Part shown: piece after piece, positions 1-11,900 of the stretch
Layout: every line of letters starts with the position of its first letter
Numbering within the stretch: the stretch's first letter is position 1
Source of the DNA: Halichondria panicea
Lineage: Eukaryota > Porifera > Demospongiae > Suberitida > Halichondriidae
Direction: 5' to 3'
Length of the DNA stretch: 64,000 nt
Assembly (NCBI RefSeq): GCF_963675165.1
Contig: NC_087381.1
Coordinates: 1,922,001-1,986,000 of the forward strand
Made by a program: the position numbers and the translations under genes
Notes under the pieces: model-generated
Database searches by the model: none
Told to the model about the DNA's origin: nothing
The model's input: only the letters and a program-made list of their open reading frames with translations

Positions 1-36
1 GAAGATGAAAAAAGTGTTCACAAAGCCAAGGGCATA

Positions 37-188
37 AATTTGTAACTGCCTGCAGTCTTCAAACTCTGACTCTAACTCAATCAGTATGAATCATCCAGTT
101 CCTTCTGCTAGGGAAAACCTTCTTAGACTAACTGATACATATAGTTAGAACTTCATGTACACCCTAACATCACAGGCAGTTACAAATT
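37..188. repeat. Small inverted-repeat element (MITE-like)
   Basis: AATTTGTAACTGCCTG at 37-52 is exactly complementary to the sequence at 173-188, leaving about 120 bp between the arms. The layout fits a miniature inverted-repeat element, but no clear target duplication is seen beside it, so this could be a chance or older hairpin. Confidence 0.4.
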
Positions 189-1325
189 CAACTCTTGCTA
201 ACATGTATATTTATATACAATATATGGTCCACACAACCACTCACTAGAGTAGCTGTGAGTCCTCTTTCTCTTTGAGGGGGTAGCCCCCGTCAGGACAGCC
301 GAGAAACCCCCTGTCATCATGAGGGACTGGAGGAACGAGGAGCCGGAGGGGTGAGGTACACCTACAGGCACGGGAGAGGGTACTGTGATGAACAATGGAG
401 GACCACCAGGACAGGAGATACAAAATGTACACCATCACAGCCACTAGCAGGTACACGTACACTGTAAGGCTTATTAGAAAAGATGAATCTCATTAAGGGG
501 ATTGAAATTCCAGCTGATTATACAGGCCTGAGGGTATTTTAAATGTTTGAAGAGGTACAATTTTGATGCAAGATGTATACAACAACATAATGGTTGTTTA
601 TCTTACATGTATACAAGATGTGCTACAGTAACGAACGTTTTGGTGGTTTTGAGCTGTTTCGTCGAGACTGTGATCCCATTGAGCTCTCATTAGCTGACGA
701 TCTTCTCTGCCTCTTCTTGTTAGGATAAGGTGTACTGGTGGCAAGGGAGCCCGACCTCACTGTAACGAACGTGTATTTGAAATGAAGCTTTACATACATG
801 TACTGTACATGTAAAACAAATTATTTTAAGTGAAGGTGTAAGGTTAAAAAATTATAAACACAGTGCTACGAAGCCGAATGTACAGTATAGATTTTGGGGC
901 CTTTGCTATTTTTATGGATAACCTATCAAGATGTTCGATATCATACCGACTTTCCCTGATGATTTCGTGTGGAATCGTTGTGCTGATGGCTTGGGTCTAT
1001 CTGTGCATGGTTGCAGGTACAGTTATATTAACAAAAAAATGACCAAGAGAACTTTAGGTTATAAAGCATTATTAAGGATCCCCCAAAACAAGCATAGCAT
1101 GACTTTATTGTTAATTTGTTTGCCTCTAGTGTAAAGTAAAATGGTCTGGGGAAGAGGCTAACCTACTTGCCTAGGAAGGTTTGCTTTAAGCTGTATTATT
1201 CACCAGTGTTTAGCACTTCCTTCCAGATTGCTGTACAATTGTAGGGCAACCACTTTGCCCATAATTGTAGCACCATAAAATATTTGTTTACGTGTAACCA
1301 ACGGTAACACGTTCAGAAGGGGTAA

Positions 1326-1326
<1 letters not shown>

Positions 1327-1358
<32 letters not shown>
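1327..1358. repeat. TG dinucleotide microsatellite
   Basis: About 16 uninterrupted TG units. It lies between nothing recognisable and the mago nashi gene, and is probably neutral and length-variable. Confidence 0.9.
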
Positions 1359-1359
<1 letters not shown>

Positions 1360-1575
1360 ATAGTTTATGTATCTGTGTTACCTGGTGGCCTAGGATGGTG
1401 GACACTGCTCGTGGCCGATATGCTGCTCACCTGCAATAAATGGTAACCAAGGGGGTGAACGTGTGTATGGCTTCATGGTAACCCACAGCTATATAACCAC
1501 GCCCACATAAACACATACATGTAGATGTACATGCAAATAAACATAGGTGCAGATCTACATGCATGCTATAAGTGC

Positions 1576-1585
1576 TATATAAAAG
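1576..1585 (+). promoter_or_regulatory. Possible TATA box of the mago nashi gene
   Basis: TATATAAAAG lies about 215 bp upstream of the mago nashi start codon, on the same strand. The match to a TATA element is good, but no transcription start can be seen and housekeeping genes often lack TATA boxes, so the assignment is tentative. Confidence 0.3.
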
Positions 1586-1791
1586 CACAGTAATTAATTG
1601 CAGGGAAAATACAATATTAAGCGCTTACGAAAGAGACACTCGATAAATCATCGCATTCTCCCTCCATTTTCTTGAACTTTCATTGACCTTCGCACGTGAG
1701 GTTGACGAGCTCCATTTAGAAACTAACTTTGCAGCACCTTCAGCTCTGCCTTCAGCTTAGCTTTGTCTCCTCTCTTGTACTACACTAAGAA

Positions 1792-3026
1792 ATGGCAGAC
1801 TTCTACTTAAGATACTACGTGGGTCACAAAGGAAAGTTTGGTCATGAATTCTTGGAGTTTGAGTTTAGACCTGATGGTAAGTGTTAAAGTACGTGTGTAC
1901 GTGTACGTACATGCACAGTACAGGTAGTAGGTAGGTAGTAGCATTTATAGCTCTATACAAACTGCATGCTTTGCTAGTATCTAATGAGCTCAATGTTTTT
2001 TCTAGGTCGGCTGCGATATGCAAACAATTCTAACTACAAGAATGACGTCATGATCAGAAAAGAGGTAATCTCATAAATCTTAGCATAGCCTTCACCGCAT
2101 TATTCTAAGTATAAAGGCGTAAGGCAACACTAAAATCGTGCTAATTCAGCAAAATTTAGAGTGTTGCCCTAAGTAGACTGTGGTAAGTGTGTATAGTCTA
2201 ATCTTGCACCACTTTAGTAACACTTGTTGTATGTGCTCTGGTCAGGTGACTGTGAGCAGAATAGTGAGAGACGAGCTGAGGAAAATCGTGGAAGACTCGG
2301 ACGTAAGTTGTACTGTTTTATCGAGGTCCCAGTACGAAACAAGAGCAGAGTGTAGTCCACTTAATTATAGTGCATTGGCTACAATAGCTGTGGTAGAGCA
2401 ATCGTAATAGTTATCTAGTCTACCGAGTTATTATTATAAGCACAGGCCAACATAGATTTTTTCATAAGTTGTGTTCTATTTTTGCCCCTCCTCTCCCCTC
2501 CCATAGATAACGTCTGAGGATGACAAGCTGTGGCCAGTGCCTGACCGAGTGGGAAGACAGGTGCAGTGTGCAAGTGTATATACAGTTGTGTGTGTGTGTG
2601 CACTATTACCTGATACTGAGCTTAGGAGTTAACTTGTGCAAGAATTTTGATTATTAGAAAGTTTGCAGAAGTGTTGGAGAGGTCATTTTAAGCGGCATAT
2701 TATTTATTAATTTTAGTGTTACAAGTACAAGTACTTCTTGTCTCATTGCAATGCAGGAGCTTGAAGTAGTGCTTGGTGACCAGCACATATCCTTCACCAC
2801 CTCCAAGATTGGTTCCTTATTAGACTGCAAATCATCCAGGCAAGCTGCTCAGTGGATAGTTCTGTACTGTCAATTCTAATACATTATTATACTTGTAAGA
2901 CTAGATTTTTTTTATTGCTTAAAATTACGTACAGAAACAACATGCAATTTTTTTTAGTTATTAGCAAATTCCAATGCGTTCCATAATTATAGAGTCTGAG
3001 TTAACGTAAATCCTCCCCTTCTCTCC

Positions 3027-3070
<44 letters not shown>

Positions 3071-3187
3071 ACACACACACACCACAGGGATGAAGAGGGC
3101 CTGAGAGCGTTCTACTATTTGGTACAGGACATCAAGTGCTTTGTCTTTAGTCTCATAGGTCTCCATTTCAAGATTAAGCCTATCTAG
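1792..3187 (+). CDS. MAGOH: Mago nashi homologue (exon junction complex core)
   Basis: Six exons (1792-1876, 2006-2064, 2246-2302, 2507-2560, 2757-2839, 3088-3187) give about 145 residues, against 146 in human MAGOH. The protein begins [20 protein letters not shown] and ends in [13 protein letters not shown], both hallmarks of Mago nashi. The family forms a tight heterodimer with Y14 (RBM8A) in the nucleus, locks eIF4A3 on spliced mRNA as the exon junction complex, and acts in mRNA localisation and nonsense-mediated decay. All key segments, including KLWPVPDR and [13 protein letters not shown], are intact. The start is the first ATG of the conserved amino terminus. Intron 5 (2840-3087) uses a GC donor (gcaagc) and has a CA-repeat tract directly before its acceptor; the other introns are GT-AG. 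Confidence 0.97.
3027..3087. repeat. CA repeat at the 3' end of mago nashi intron 5
   Basis: A nearly pure CA run of roughly 60 bp reaches the splice acceptor itself, so it replaces the usual polypyrimidine tract. It is interrupted twice by CACC. Length changes here would alter the acceptor context of an essential gene. Confidence 0.85.
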
Positions 3188-3515
3188 CACCTCACAACTG
3201 AACTATGTCGCCACCACTTTTGCATGATATATTATACTTATATACCCTTTTGTGCTGCTGTATTGGCAATGATTTCTATTGTGATCTAAAAAAGTAAGGT
3301 TACCATTTTGACAAAATTTAATGTATCAAAGTGGTAATAATCGTTAATTTAATAGTGGTTCATGTGGTATCATTATGTTTGTTTGAGGATCCGTACCCAT
3401 TAAGTAATGATCGTAACAACTTTGACTGAGCCATTAAATTTTAACGATCAGTACCTACTGCATTCATTAATCTCCAGAGCAAAATTTTTCATGTTGCATT
3501 GCATTGCAGTCAAGC

Positions 3516-5965
3516 ATGGACATACGCTCTCGCAGACCTCTCTCTGAAGTATCTGCTCCTCGAGTGGAGCTTGAAGTAACTGCAGAAGGAACAACTTTGT
3601 CTGAATCAGACAAGAGGAGGAGGATTTGGACAATTTACTTCATTGGATTCATTGTCAGTGCAGTGTCTATTTAAGAGATCCTGTGTTAATATGTACATAC
3701 AGTAAACGTTAAACAAACAAGCGATAAAATGTGGCAGCTATTTGGAAAAACAGTCTTCGTATAGATCTAGTAGTTAATTTTATGTCAATAGTCGCAGTTT
3801 TTAGTAATTGTATAAATCTTCCTCTTGAAACTCACAGGACTTATTCGGTGTGAGTATGATGATTCCATTCTTTCCCCGGATTGCCGCTAACGTTGGAGCT
3901 AGTCTCACTGCAGCCGGGCTCATTGGTGGGTGAGGGAATAACTGTACATGGCTGTATAGAACTGAATGGCTGCTAGATCAATTAATGATTATAGCTTATA
4001 TAATTGCCATAAAGCGTGTGTACGTTTAATATAAACTTATTATGTTAAATTTTCCTTTGTTCCGTAATTTAAACTACCGTACCGTAACTAGTTTTAATTC
4101 AGACAATTACGGTAGTAAAAATGACATTCGCAAGACTATTTCCATGTTCTCGTACAAGTGGCGCTTTACAGTATAATTACTATACACCTTGCATGTATGT
4201 GAGTGATGTAATGTTTGTCTTTGAATAGGGTCACTTTATGGAGCTCTTCAAGTTGTGTCTAGTCCAGTTATTGTGAGTGCAGTACAGTTTTGACATGTGG
4301 CCAATGTTGATAATTTAAGTTTCATTTTCAAATTATATTATTTTCAATCTTATTGCAATTTAACAGTTATTTTTATGCTCTTGTCTTGATTGTGAAATAA
4401 TTGTGCATATAATTATTACCTGATGATCATGCAGGGAAAGTTGAGTGATGTGTACGGACGTAGAAATCTTCTTCTGTTGTGTTATCTCGCTCCGTGTGTC
4501 GGCTACTTCATGATGAGCAGAGCAGACTCTGTCCTCCTGTTGGTACTATCAAGAATACTACCAGGTAGACTGACTCTTTACAGGGCTCTACGTATTATGA
4601 CGCTGACTACTGTGTATTGAACAAGGTCTAGGGTACCAGTTTTTATAAGAGCTTGTGCATTTTTATAGGTTAAGTGTTAAGTTAGCTAGTTGCACATTAC
4701 ACAAGCCCAAAACTGAGCATTAGTATTGTTACAGCTTACAAGAAGTTGCTACATTGAACAAGCCGTAACTCAGCAATTAATTATACAATCATGTAGATTG
4801 AGCTGGAAGCATCAATTAAAAGATGCATTTTGTACACCTTTGAAATGGCTTGTGATGTGTTTAGATCTGTGCTTGCTATTGGATCAAGCAAGCCTGAACT
4901 TAGCTTTTTTCGAAATGGAAATGGGCCTGTTTTGATCGCTAACTTTAATCACTCATACTTGAGTTAAGATTCTATTTTATTGACTCACATTTACGTCTTA
5001 TCTTGTTTAGTTACAATTTATTATTACTTGTTAATCTCACCCCTTACACAGGGATCCTGAAGCACGGACAGTCAATTTCCAAGGCATACTTAACGGACAT
5101 CACCAGTGATAAGGATCGCCGCTCGGTACTTGGTCTATTCAACGCTCTGAGCAGTCTAGGATTCATTTTTGGCCCTCTCTTGTCCGGCTACTTGGCTGAT
5201 ATTGACCCTAGCTTAAAACTCAGTATTTTATTCGGCTCAGTGGTGTTTGGATCGAATCTATTTATAGTGTTGTTTTTTCTACCACCGCTAAAAACCAGAT
5301 ATTCAAGTAGCGATCACAGTCAAGAGAAACTCTTTAGTTTACGATCGATTATTGACTCTTTGAATATATTCAAGGGACTACATGTTCGAGAGATGTTTGA
5401 TATTCTGCTAGTTCGATTTCTACTTGTATTTGCCGTAATCATGTTCAGAAGTAATTTCCCCGTTCTGTTGGATAAGCACTTCCACTCTGATGGGTCAACA
5501 CTCGGTAAGGTCCTCTCGTTCAATGGAATTATCTCTGCTATATCTGCGGCAACTTGCGGATACCTGTCATCTTTCTATTCAAACCCAATCACACAGGTGA
5601 CTCACTTCTCGATTCTACTAGCTATATCGCTTATTTTGTCTACCATCTCCACGTCTATACTCCTGCTAGTGTTGTGTCTGGTTCCCATGGCATTGGCAAC
5701 TGCTAACCTTCGGATTTGTATGCTCAGTTTGCTGTTGCAGAGAGGACGAGAAAACGAAAGAGGTGCTATTATCGGAGTGGGTGCTGCTATGGCTTCGTTG
5801 AGTCGTATGATAGCCCCGGGCATTGTGGGCGTGGCTCAAGAGTACGGGAGTGAGGTGGTGGGCTACCTGTGTGCTGGACTAACTCTGGTTGCTGTGACAA
5901 TTTTGATAGGATGTTTTAGAAGTAGAGAGATCGTATCCAAGGACAAAACTGATAAGGATAGATAA
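3516..5965 (+). CDS. MFSD9: MFSD9-like major facilitator transporter, intact copy
   Basis: Five exons (3516-3653, 3838-3925, 4229-4272, 4435-4564, 5052-5965) encode about 437 residues. The protein starts MDIRSRRPLSEVSAPRVELE, a polar tail, then YFIGFIDLFGVSMMIPFF as first membrane helix. The loop motif GKLSDVYGRRNLLL is the conserved MFS motif between helices 2 and 3, and ILKHGQSISKAYLTDI with GFIFGPLLSGYLAD match the vertebrate MFSD9 proteins I know; about twelve hydrophobic segments are expected. MFSD9 is an orphan membrane transporter with unknown substrate. Phases join cleanly through all exons. An acceptor-like tgcag stands just before the ATG exon, so a 5' non-coding exon is possible. 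A second copy follows only 148 bp downstream on the same strand. Confidence 0.9.
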
Positions 5966-6113
5966 CTGAAACTGAAACTAGAATTATTTTATTTTTTGTG
6001 ACAATGTTTATATCTGACTTGTGACTGTTTGGATCAGTACCTAGTCCATATGGATTAGACTGAGATTTTTTGCTAGCTTCTCAAGTGCATTCCAGTCTAT
6101 AGTCTAGCACAGC

Positions 6114-8132
6114 ATGGACATACGCTCTCGCAGACCTCTCTCTGATGTGTCTGCTCCTCGAGTGGAACTTGAAGTAACTGCAGAAAGAACAACTTTGTCT
6201 GAATCAGACAAGAGGAGGAGGATTTGGACAATTTACTTCATTGGATTCATTGTCAGTGCAGTGTATATATAGATCCAATGTATGTTTGAGATTCTAGTCC
6301 AGAAGCAAACGTTGTTATAATTACAGCATTATAGAATCTTTCTGAGGGGTCAATCCAGGAAAAAACAGTGTGCACATAGATCTACCAATCTCTACCAAAA
6401 CAATAACCACAGTATTTAAATTACATGACGTATATAACTTTATTACTCCTCTTGACACTCGCAGGACTTATTTGGTGTGAGTATGATGATTCCATTCTTT
6501 CCCCGGCTTGCCGCTAACGTTGGAGCTAGTCTAACTACAGCCGGGCTCATTGGTGGGTGAGGGAGTAACTGTACTCTATAGTGAGATCACCATGCATGCA
6601 GTGTACATGCAGTATTAAAGTCAGGTTCGTCTTTGACTATAGGGTCACTTTATGGAGCTCTTCAAGTTGTGTCTAGTCCAGTTATTGTGAGTTGATGGTC
6701 GTATTTTTAACATGTGCAAGTTCAGAAAGGCTTTGATCCAAGCTAGTGCCTTAATTGTATGAAATAAAGTTCTCCATGCAATTATCATGCAGGGAAAGTT
6801 GAGTGACGTGTACGGACGTAGAAATCTTCTTCTGTTGTGTTACCTCGCTCCGTGTGTCGGCTACTTCATGATGAGCAGAGCAGACTCCGTCCTCCTGTTG
6901 GTACTATCAAGAATACTACCAGGTAGACTGACTCTTCACAGGGCTCTACGTATTATGACGCTGACTACTGTGAGCTTATGCATATAAGGTTGAGTTGTGA
7001 TCTCTACTGATCTTTTTCACTATAAATTAAGTAGTGTTCCCCCAGTCCCACTGTAAACTCATTTAATGCTTGCTAGGATTTTTTTCAGGATTTTGCACAA
7101 GTTAGGTGAAAACGAATTGATATCAACAGGGTACAAGTAGGAAATTTACTTGCTCCAAGCGGGTGAAAATTCACCCACTAGCCTGCACTGAAATGAACCC
7201 TGCTTGTTTATCTTATCTCTGCAGGGCTTCTAAAACACGGGCAGTCAATTTCCATGGCCTACTTAACAGATATAACCAGTGATAAAGATCGCCGCTCGGT
7301 ACTGAGTCTATTCATCTTTCTAAGAAGCCTGGGTTTCATATTTGGCCCTCTCTTATCCGGCTACTTGGCTGATATTGACCCTAGCTTGAAACTCAGTATT
7401 TTATTCGGCTCAGTGGTATTTGGATTGGATCTAATTCCAGTGTTTTTCTTTTTACCACCACTCAAAACCAATACTGATCACAGTCAAGAGAAACTCTTCA
7501 GTTTACGATCGATTATCGACTCTTTGAACATATTCAAGGGACTACATGTTTGAGATATTTTTGATGTTTTGGTGGTTCAATTTTTACTTGTATTTGCCGT
7601 AGTTATGTTCAGAGGTAATTTCCCCGTTTTCTTAGACAAGCACTTCCACTCTGATGGGTCAACACTCGGTAAGGTCCTCTCCTTTGACGGAATTATCTCT
7701 GCTATATCTGCGGCAACTTGCGGATACCTGTCATCTTTCTATTCAAACCCAATCACACAGGTGACTCACTTCTCGATTCTACTAGCTATATCTCTTATTT
7801 TGTCTACCCTCTCCACGTCTATACTCCTGCTAGTGTTGTGTCTGGTTCCCATGGCATTGGCAGCTGCTAACCTTCGGATTTGTATGCTCAGTTTGCTGTT
7901 GCAGAGAGGACGAGAAAACGAAAGAGGTGCTATTATCGGAGTGGGTGCTGCTATGGCTTCATTGAGTCGTATGATAGCCCCGGGCATTGTGGGCGTGGCT
8001 CAAGAGTACGGGAGTGAGGTGGTGGGCTACATGTGTGCTGGACTAACTCTGGTTGCTGTGACAATTTTGATTGGATGTTTTAGAAGTAGAGAGATCGTAT
8101 CCAAGGACAGAACTGCTGATAAGGATAAATAA
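6114..8132 (+). pseudogene. Tandem second MFSD9-like copy with in-frame TGA
   Basis: The same five-exon structure is preserved (6114-6251, 6465-6552, 6643-6686, 6793-6922, 7225-8132), with matching exon lengths for exons 1-4 and the same splice phases. Most of the last exon matches the upstream copy closely. At 7551-7553 the codon is TGA where the first copy has CGA (arginine), a single C-to-T change at a CpG; the frame before and after is open and well conserved. If the stop is real the protein would lose roughly its carboxy-terminal half, including several helices. It may be a young pseudogene, a null allele segregating in the population, a readthrough site, or a sequencing error. Substitutions in the loops (for example SLFIFLRSLGF against GLFNALSSLGF) show the copies have begun to diverge. 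Confidence 0.8.
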
Positions 8133-8364
8133 CTGAAACTGAAGCTAGTGTTTGTTTGTATTTTTGTATTTTTGTGCTGAAGTTATGCTTATCTTTTATC
8201 TCTGTGCATGTTTATTGTGAAACCAGTCATCATGAATGTTGTCTAATCTCGAAGTCACATGTTACATAACTGTACTCTGTACTTAATTGGTATTTGCAGC
8301 AAATCACTGGCCAGACACTCAGTTTTACAGTTTTTGCTGATATCTAGCTAGCTAGAGTGCAGCC

Positions 8365-8940
8365 ATGGCTTTGACTGACTTCAACCTGAATGAAGGTCGC
8401 TATATGGGGCTGATGGAGAAGCTCATTGGAGAGACAGAGTTCTTGCAAGACAACCCTCCCAAGTTCGTGCCCCAGGAGGACAGGTATGTAGTGGCGTGCT
8501 GCCTTATAGAGAGGCTAGAATAATGTTGTGTGAAGGCTCTACCTTTAATTAAAGGCAGTGTTGGAAGCTTGTAGTTTGTATATTTTGCATGTTTGAGCTC
8601 TGTAAAAATTATCGGCCACGCAAACTAAATTACTTGTTTCTCTGGCCCTTTTCCTCAAAATTTGACGCGAGGAATGCAGTTTTTAGCACAGTATACATAA
8701 GGAAAGGTCAAATTTATCTGCATCATCGTGCTAGCAAAGGTCGTTAAGAACTTAGTTGTTGTTTTAACGATCGTTACAACCCACTGTAAACGAGCAAGTG
8801 GTAAAAAATAACAAAGCCAGCGGGCCTGAGAAACAAGTGATGTAGTTTGTCTGCCCTAGCAGTCAAATTACTGTGACACATGCTGAATAAAAACTATCCT
8901 TAGCTATAACATGTGACGTGGAATCATCTCTGTTTAATTT

Positions 8941-8972
<32 letters not shown>

Positions 8973-11900
8973 ACACACACTTTAGGGCCATCAAGCATCT
9001 GATGGACTTGCTAACCCCCCACACCATCGAGAACGGGGGTCCGCTCAAAGTTGATCATGTGACCTTCGTAGAGGGGCGTGGCAACCTCTTGCTTGAGTAC
9101 GATTCTGAGGGGGCCGAGGGAACAGTAGCATTTGTCGGCAGCCATCTTGATGTGGTTCCTGCTAACCCCGAGACTTGGGAAAGAAACCCTTTCAAGCTTA
9201 CGGTGGAAGTAAGATAAACTGATAGTGGATTATAGTGGTTTGAAATCGAATACTACACATGCGTGACAAACTCCTCAACATGATCATGTGATAATGTACT
9301 CTTGTTCTGTAAATTAATTTTATCACGCAGTGTGTAGTATTCATGTGACTGCCCAAAAATTAATATATCTTTTATTTGCCCCCCCCCCCCCCCAGGGAGA
9401 CAAGATGTATGGTCGTGGTACCACGGACTGCCTGGGGCACGTGGCCCTCATCACCGACATCTTCCTGCAACTGGCCGAGAAGAAGCCAAAGCTCAAGTTC
9501 AAGGTCGTATCCGTCTTCATCGCAAGGTAAATCTTCTGAAAATAAGTAGGAAAAAATTTTTTTTTTGAACTTAGTTTGTCATCAACCAAGCAAGTGTGTG
9601 ACCCTCTCCAGTCTACGCCGTGGAAATCTTGACTGCAAAATAATTGTGATCTATGTCCCCATTAGACAGTAGTCACTCCAATCTTAGTAGTTAGTTGCCA
9701 TGTGCAGTGTGTCAGAGGAGGTACGAAAGCATATTTTGATCTTTCTGATTCAGCAATATCCTGCTAATGGCCTAAAGCGCACACAGTCATGTCGTACCTC
9801 CTCAGGCAGTTTGTGTTGAATTGCATGCTGTGTATGTTATGTATTATTACCACCACGCCCTCTGCCCCCCCCCCCCCGTAGCGAGGAGAGCACTGCAATT
9901 CCCGGAGTGGGTGTGGACAAGCTCCTGGAGACGGGACGATTAGACCATATCAAGAATGGACCTATATTCTGGGTTGACTCCGCTGATAGTCAGCCGTGCA
10001 TGGGTAGGTCGGAGACTTGCAAAATAGAGTTGTGTTTTTACGAATCCTTTTCTTACATGTACATCATATATGTGGTACTGAATTTGTGTAGGGGAGCATT
10101 AATTGAGTATCAGCAGTGAAAGTACTTATAATTATGATACAGTGAAACGTGTCTATTATGGTCACTCTGTAAATCAAATCACTCTCCATAATAACAGCCA
10201 TGCAGGGTTCAGGGTTCAGGGTAATGGCCCAAACCAGAGGAGGTCTGACATGCATGCACAAATACTAAGTACTACAAGTTCAGTGCATTGGTGTCATTGT
10301 GGTCACATGATAAGGTCCACTAAATGCACTAGCACTTGTAGTGATTCGTGCGCGCATGTCGGACCTCCTCTGGGCCCAAACCTACAACCCCAGGTGGTGT
10401 GTATTGTCTTTGCTAACTGAGTTTTTGTAGAAATCTTTTTTTCTCGTCACGCATGGCTCTAATGCCCCCCACCCCCTCAGGCACTGCGTCGTGCTGTATG
10501 TGGACCCTGAGGGCAACTGGTCGTCTGTTCCACTCTGGGCTGCCTCACAAGGGCATTAACAGCGTAGAGTTTGGTATGGACGCCATCAAGTACATCCAGG
10601 ACAAGTTCTACAAAGAGTTCCCCCCTGTGAGTGCAGGGTTAGAAATGGTTTTGCAGAATTTTTGCAACAACAGCTAGGTTGCGTGGACTGACCAGCTTTC
10701 ATGTCAGTCAAAAGCCTCTTGCTCCTTGACAGGCTATCATTGAAGTGCTTCCAATGTAAACGTCACTATAATTATTATCTGTGATCTTCCCCACCCCTAG
10801 CATTCCGAGGAGGAGCGCTACAAGTTTGCCACGCCCTCCACCCTCAAGCCGACCCAGGTGGCCTGCTCTGAGGGCTCCATCAATCAGATACCACCGTGGG
10901 CAGAGATCAAGGGAGACATTCGTCTGACCCCTTTCTATGACATCAATGTCTGCATTGAGAAAATGAAGGGCTATATCAAAGAGATCAATGACGGTGAGTG
11001 AGTGTGTGTTGTTACCAGGAGTATAATGAAGCTTGGCTGTTTTGGTCACCCTCTATAATACAGTCTTGCTTTATAATACAGCCAGGTTAATGGGCCCCAA
11101 AGACTCTATAGCGTGTGCTTGGACCTGTGTTAGCAGGCCACCCTTTATAATACAGCCAGGTTAATGGGCCCCAAAGACTCCATAGCGTGTGTTTGGACCT
11201 GTGTTAGCAGGCCACCCTCTATAATACAGTCAGGTTAATGGGCCCCAAAGACTCCATAGCATACATGTGTTTGGACCTGTGTTAGCAGGCCACCCTCTAT
11301 AATACAGCCAGGTTAATGGTCCCCAAAGACTCTATAGCGTGTGTTTGGACCTGTGTTAGCAGGCCACCCTCTATAATACAGTCAGGTTAATGGGCCCCAA
11401 AGACTCCATAGCATACATGTGTTTGGACCTGTGTTAGCAGGCCACCCTCTATAATACAGCCAGGTTAATGGTCCCCAAAGACTCTATAGCGTGTGTTTGG
11501 ACCTGTGTTAGCAGGCCACTCTCTATAATACAGTCAGGTTAATGGTCCAAAGACTCCATAGCATGGGTTTGGACCTGTGTTAGCAGGCCACCCTCTATAA
11601 TACAGCCAGGTTAATGGTCCAAAGACTCCATAGCATGGGTTTGGACCTGTGTTAGCAGGCCACCCTCTATAATACAGCCAGGTTAATGGGCCCCAAAGAC
11701 TCTATAGCATGTGTTTGGACCTGTGTTAGTAGGCAACGTCTTTATTAAGCCCTGAAAGTCTCCATAGCATATTGTACCTGTGTTAGTAGCATTGCCCTGG
11801 GTGATTGGTTTCATTGTAGTAATTGATTAAGCTCTGTGACCTCAAGAGAGCATGTATGTTGTTCACTGTGTACAAATATGTATCTCTGAGTTTTGTGAGT

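Larger units (their letters stand above)
1..1791. other. Upstream intergenic stretch, no gene supported
   Basis: I see no convincing coding exon here. Short open frames at 198-462 and 931-1134 have no recognisable domain and no convincing splice partners. The stretch holds a 16-bp inverted repeat (37-52 with 173-188), a TG dinucleotide run at about 1327-1358, and the presumed promoter region of the mago nashi gene that starts at 1792. Confidence 0.6.

Noticed and set aside
198-462. Overlapping minus-strand frames of 65-72 residues
   Set aside because: No domain, no splice partner and no homologue that I recognise; the length is expected by chance.
931-1134. Plus-strand frame of 67 residues upstream of mago nashi
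   Set aside because: No recognisable features; followed by non-coding AT-rich sequence.
5320-5823. Minus-strand frames over the MFSD9 last exon, repeated at 7766-7987
   Set aside because: Antisense shadows that recur only because the exon is duplicated.
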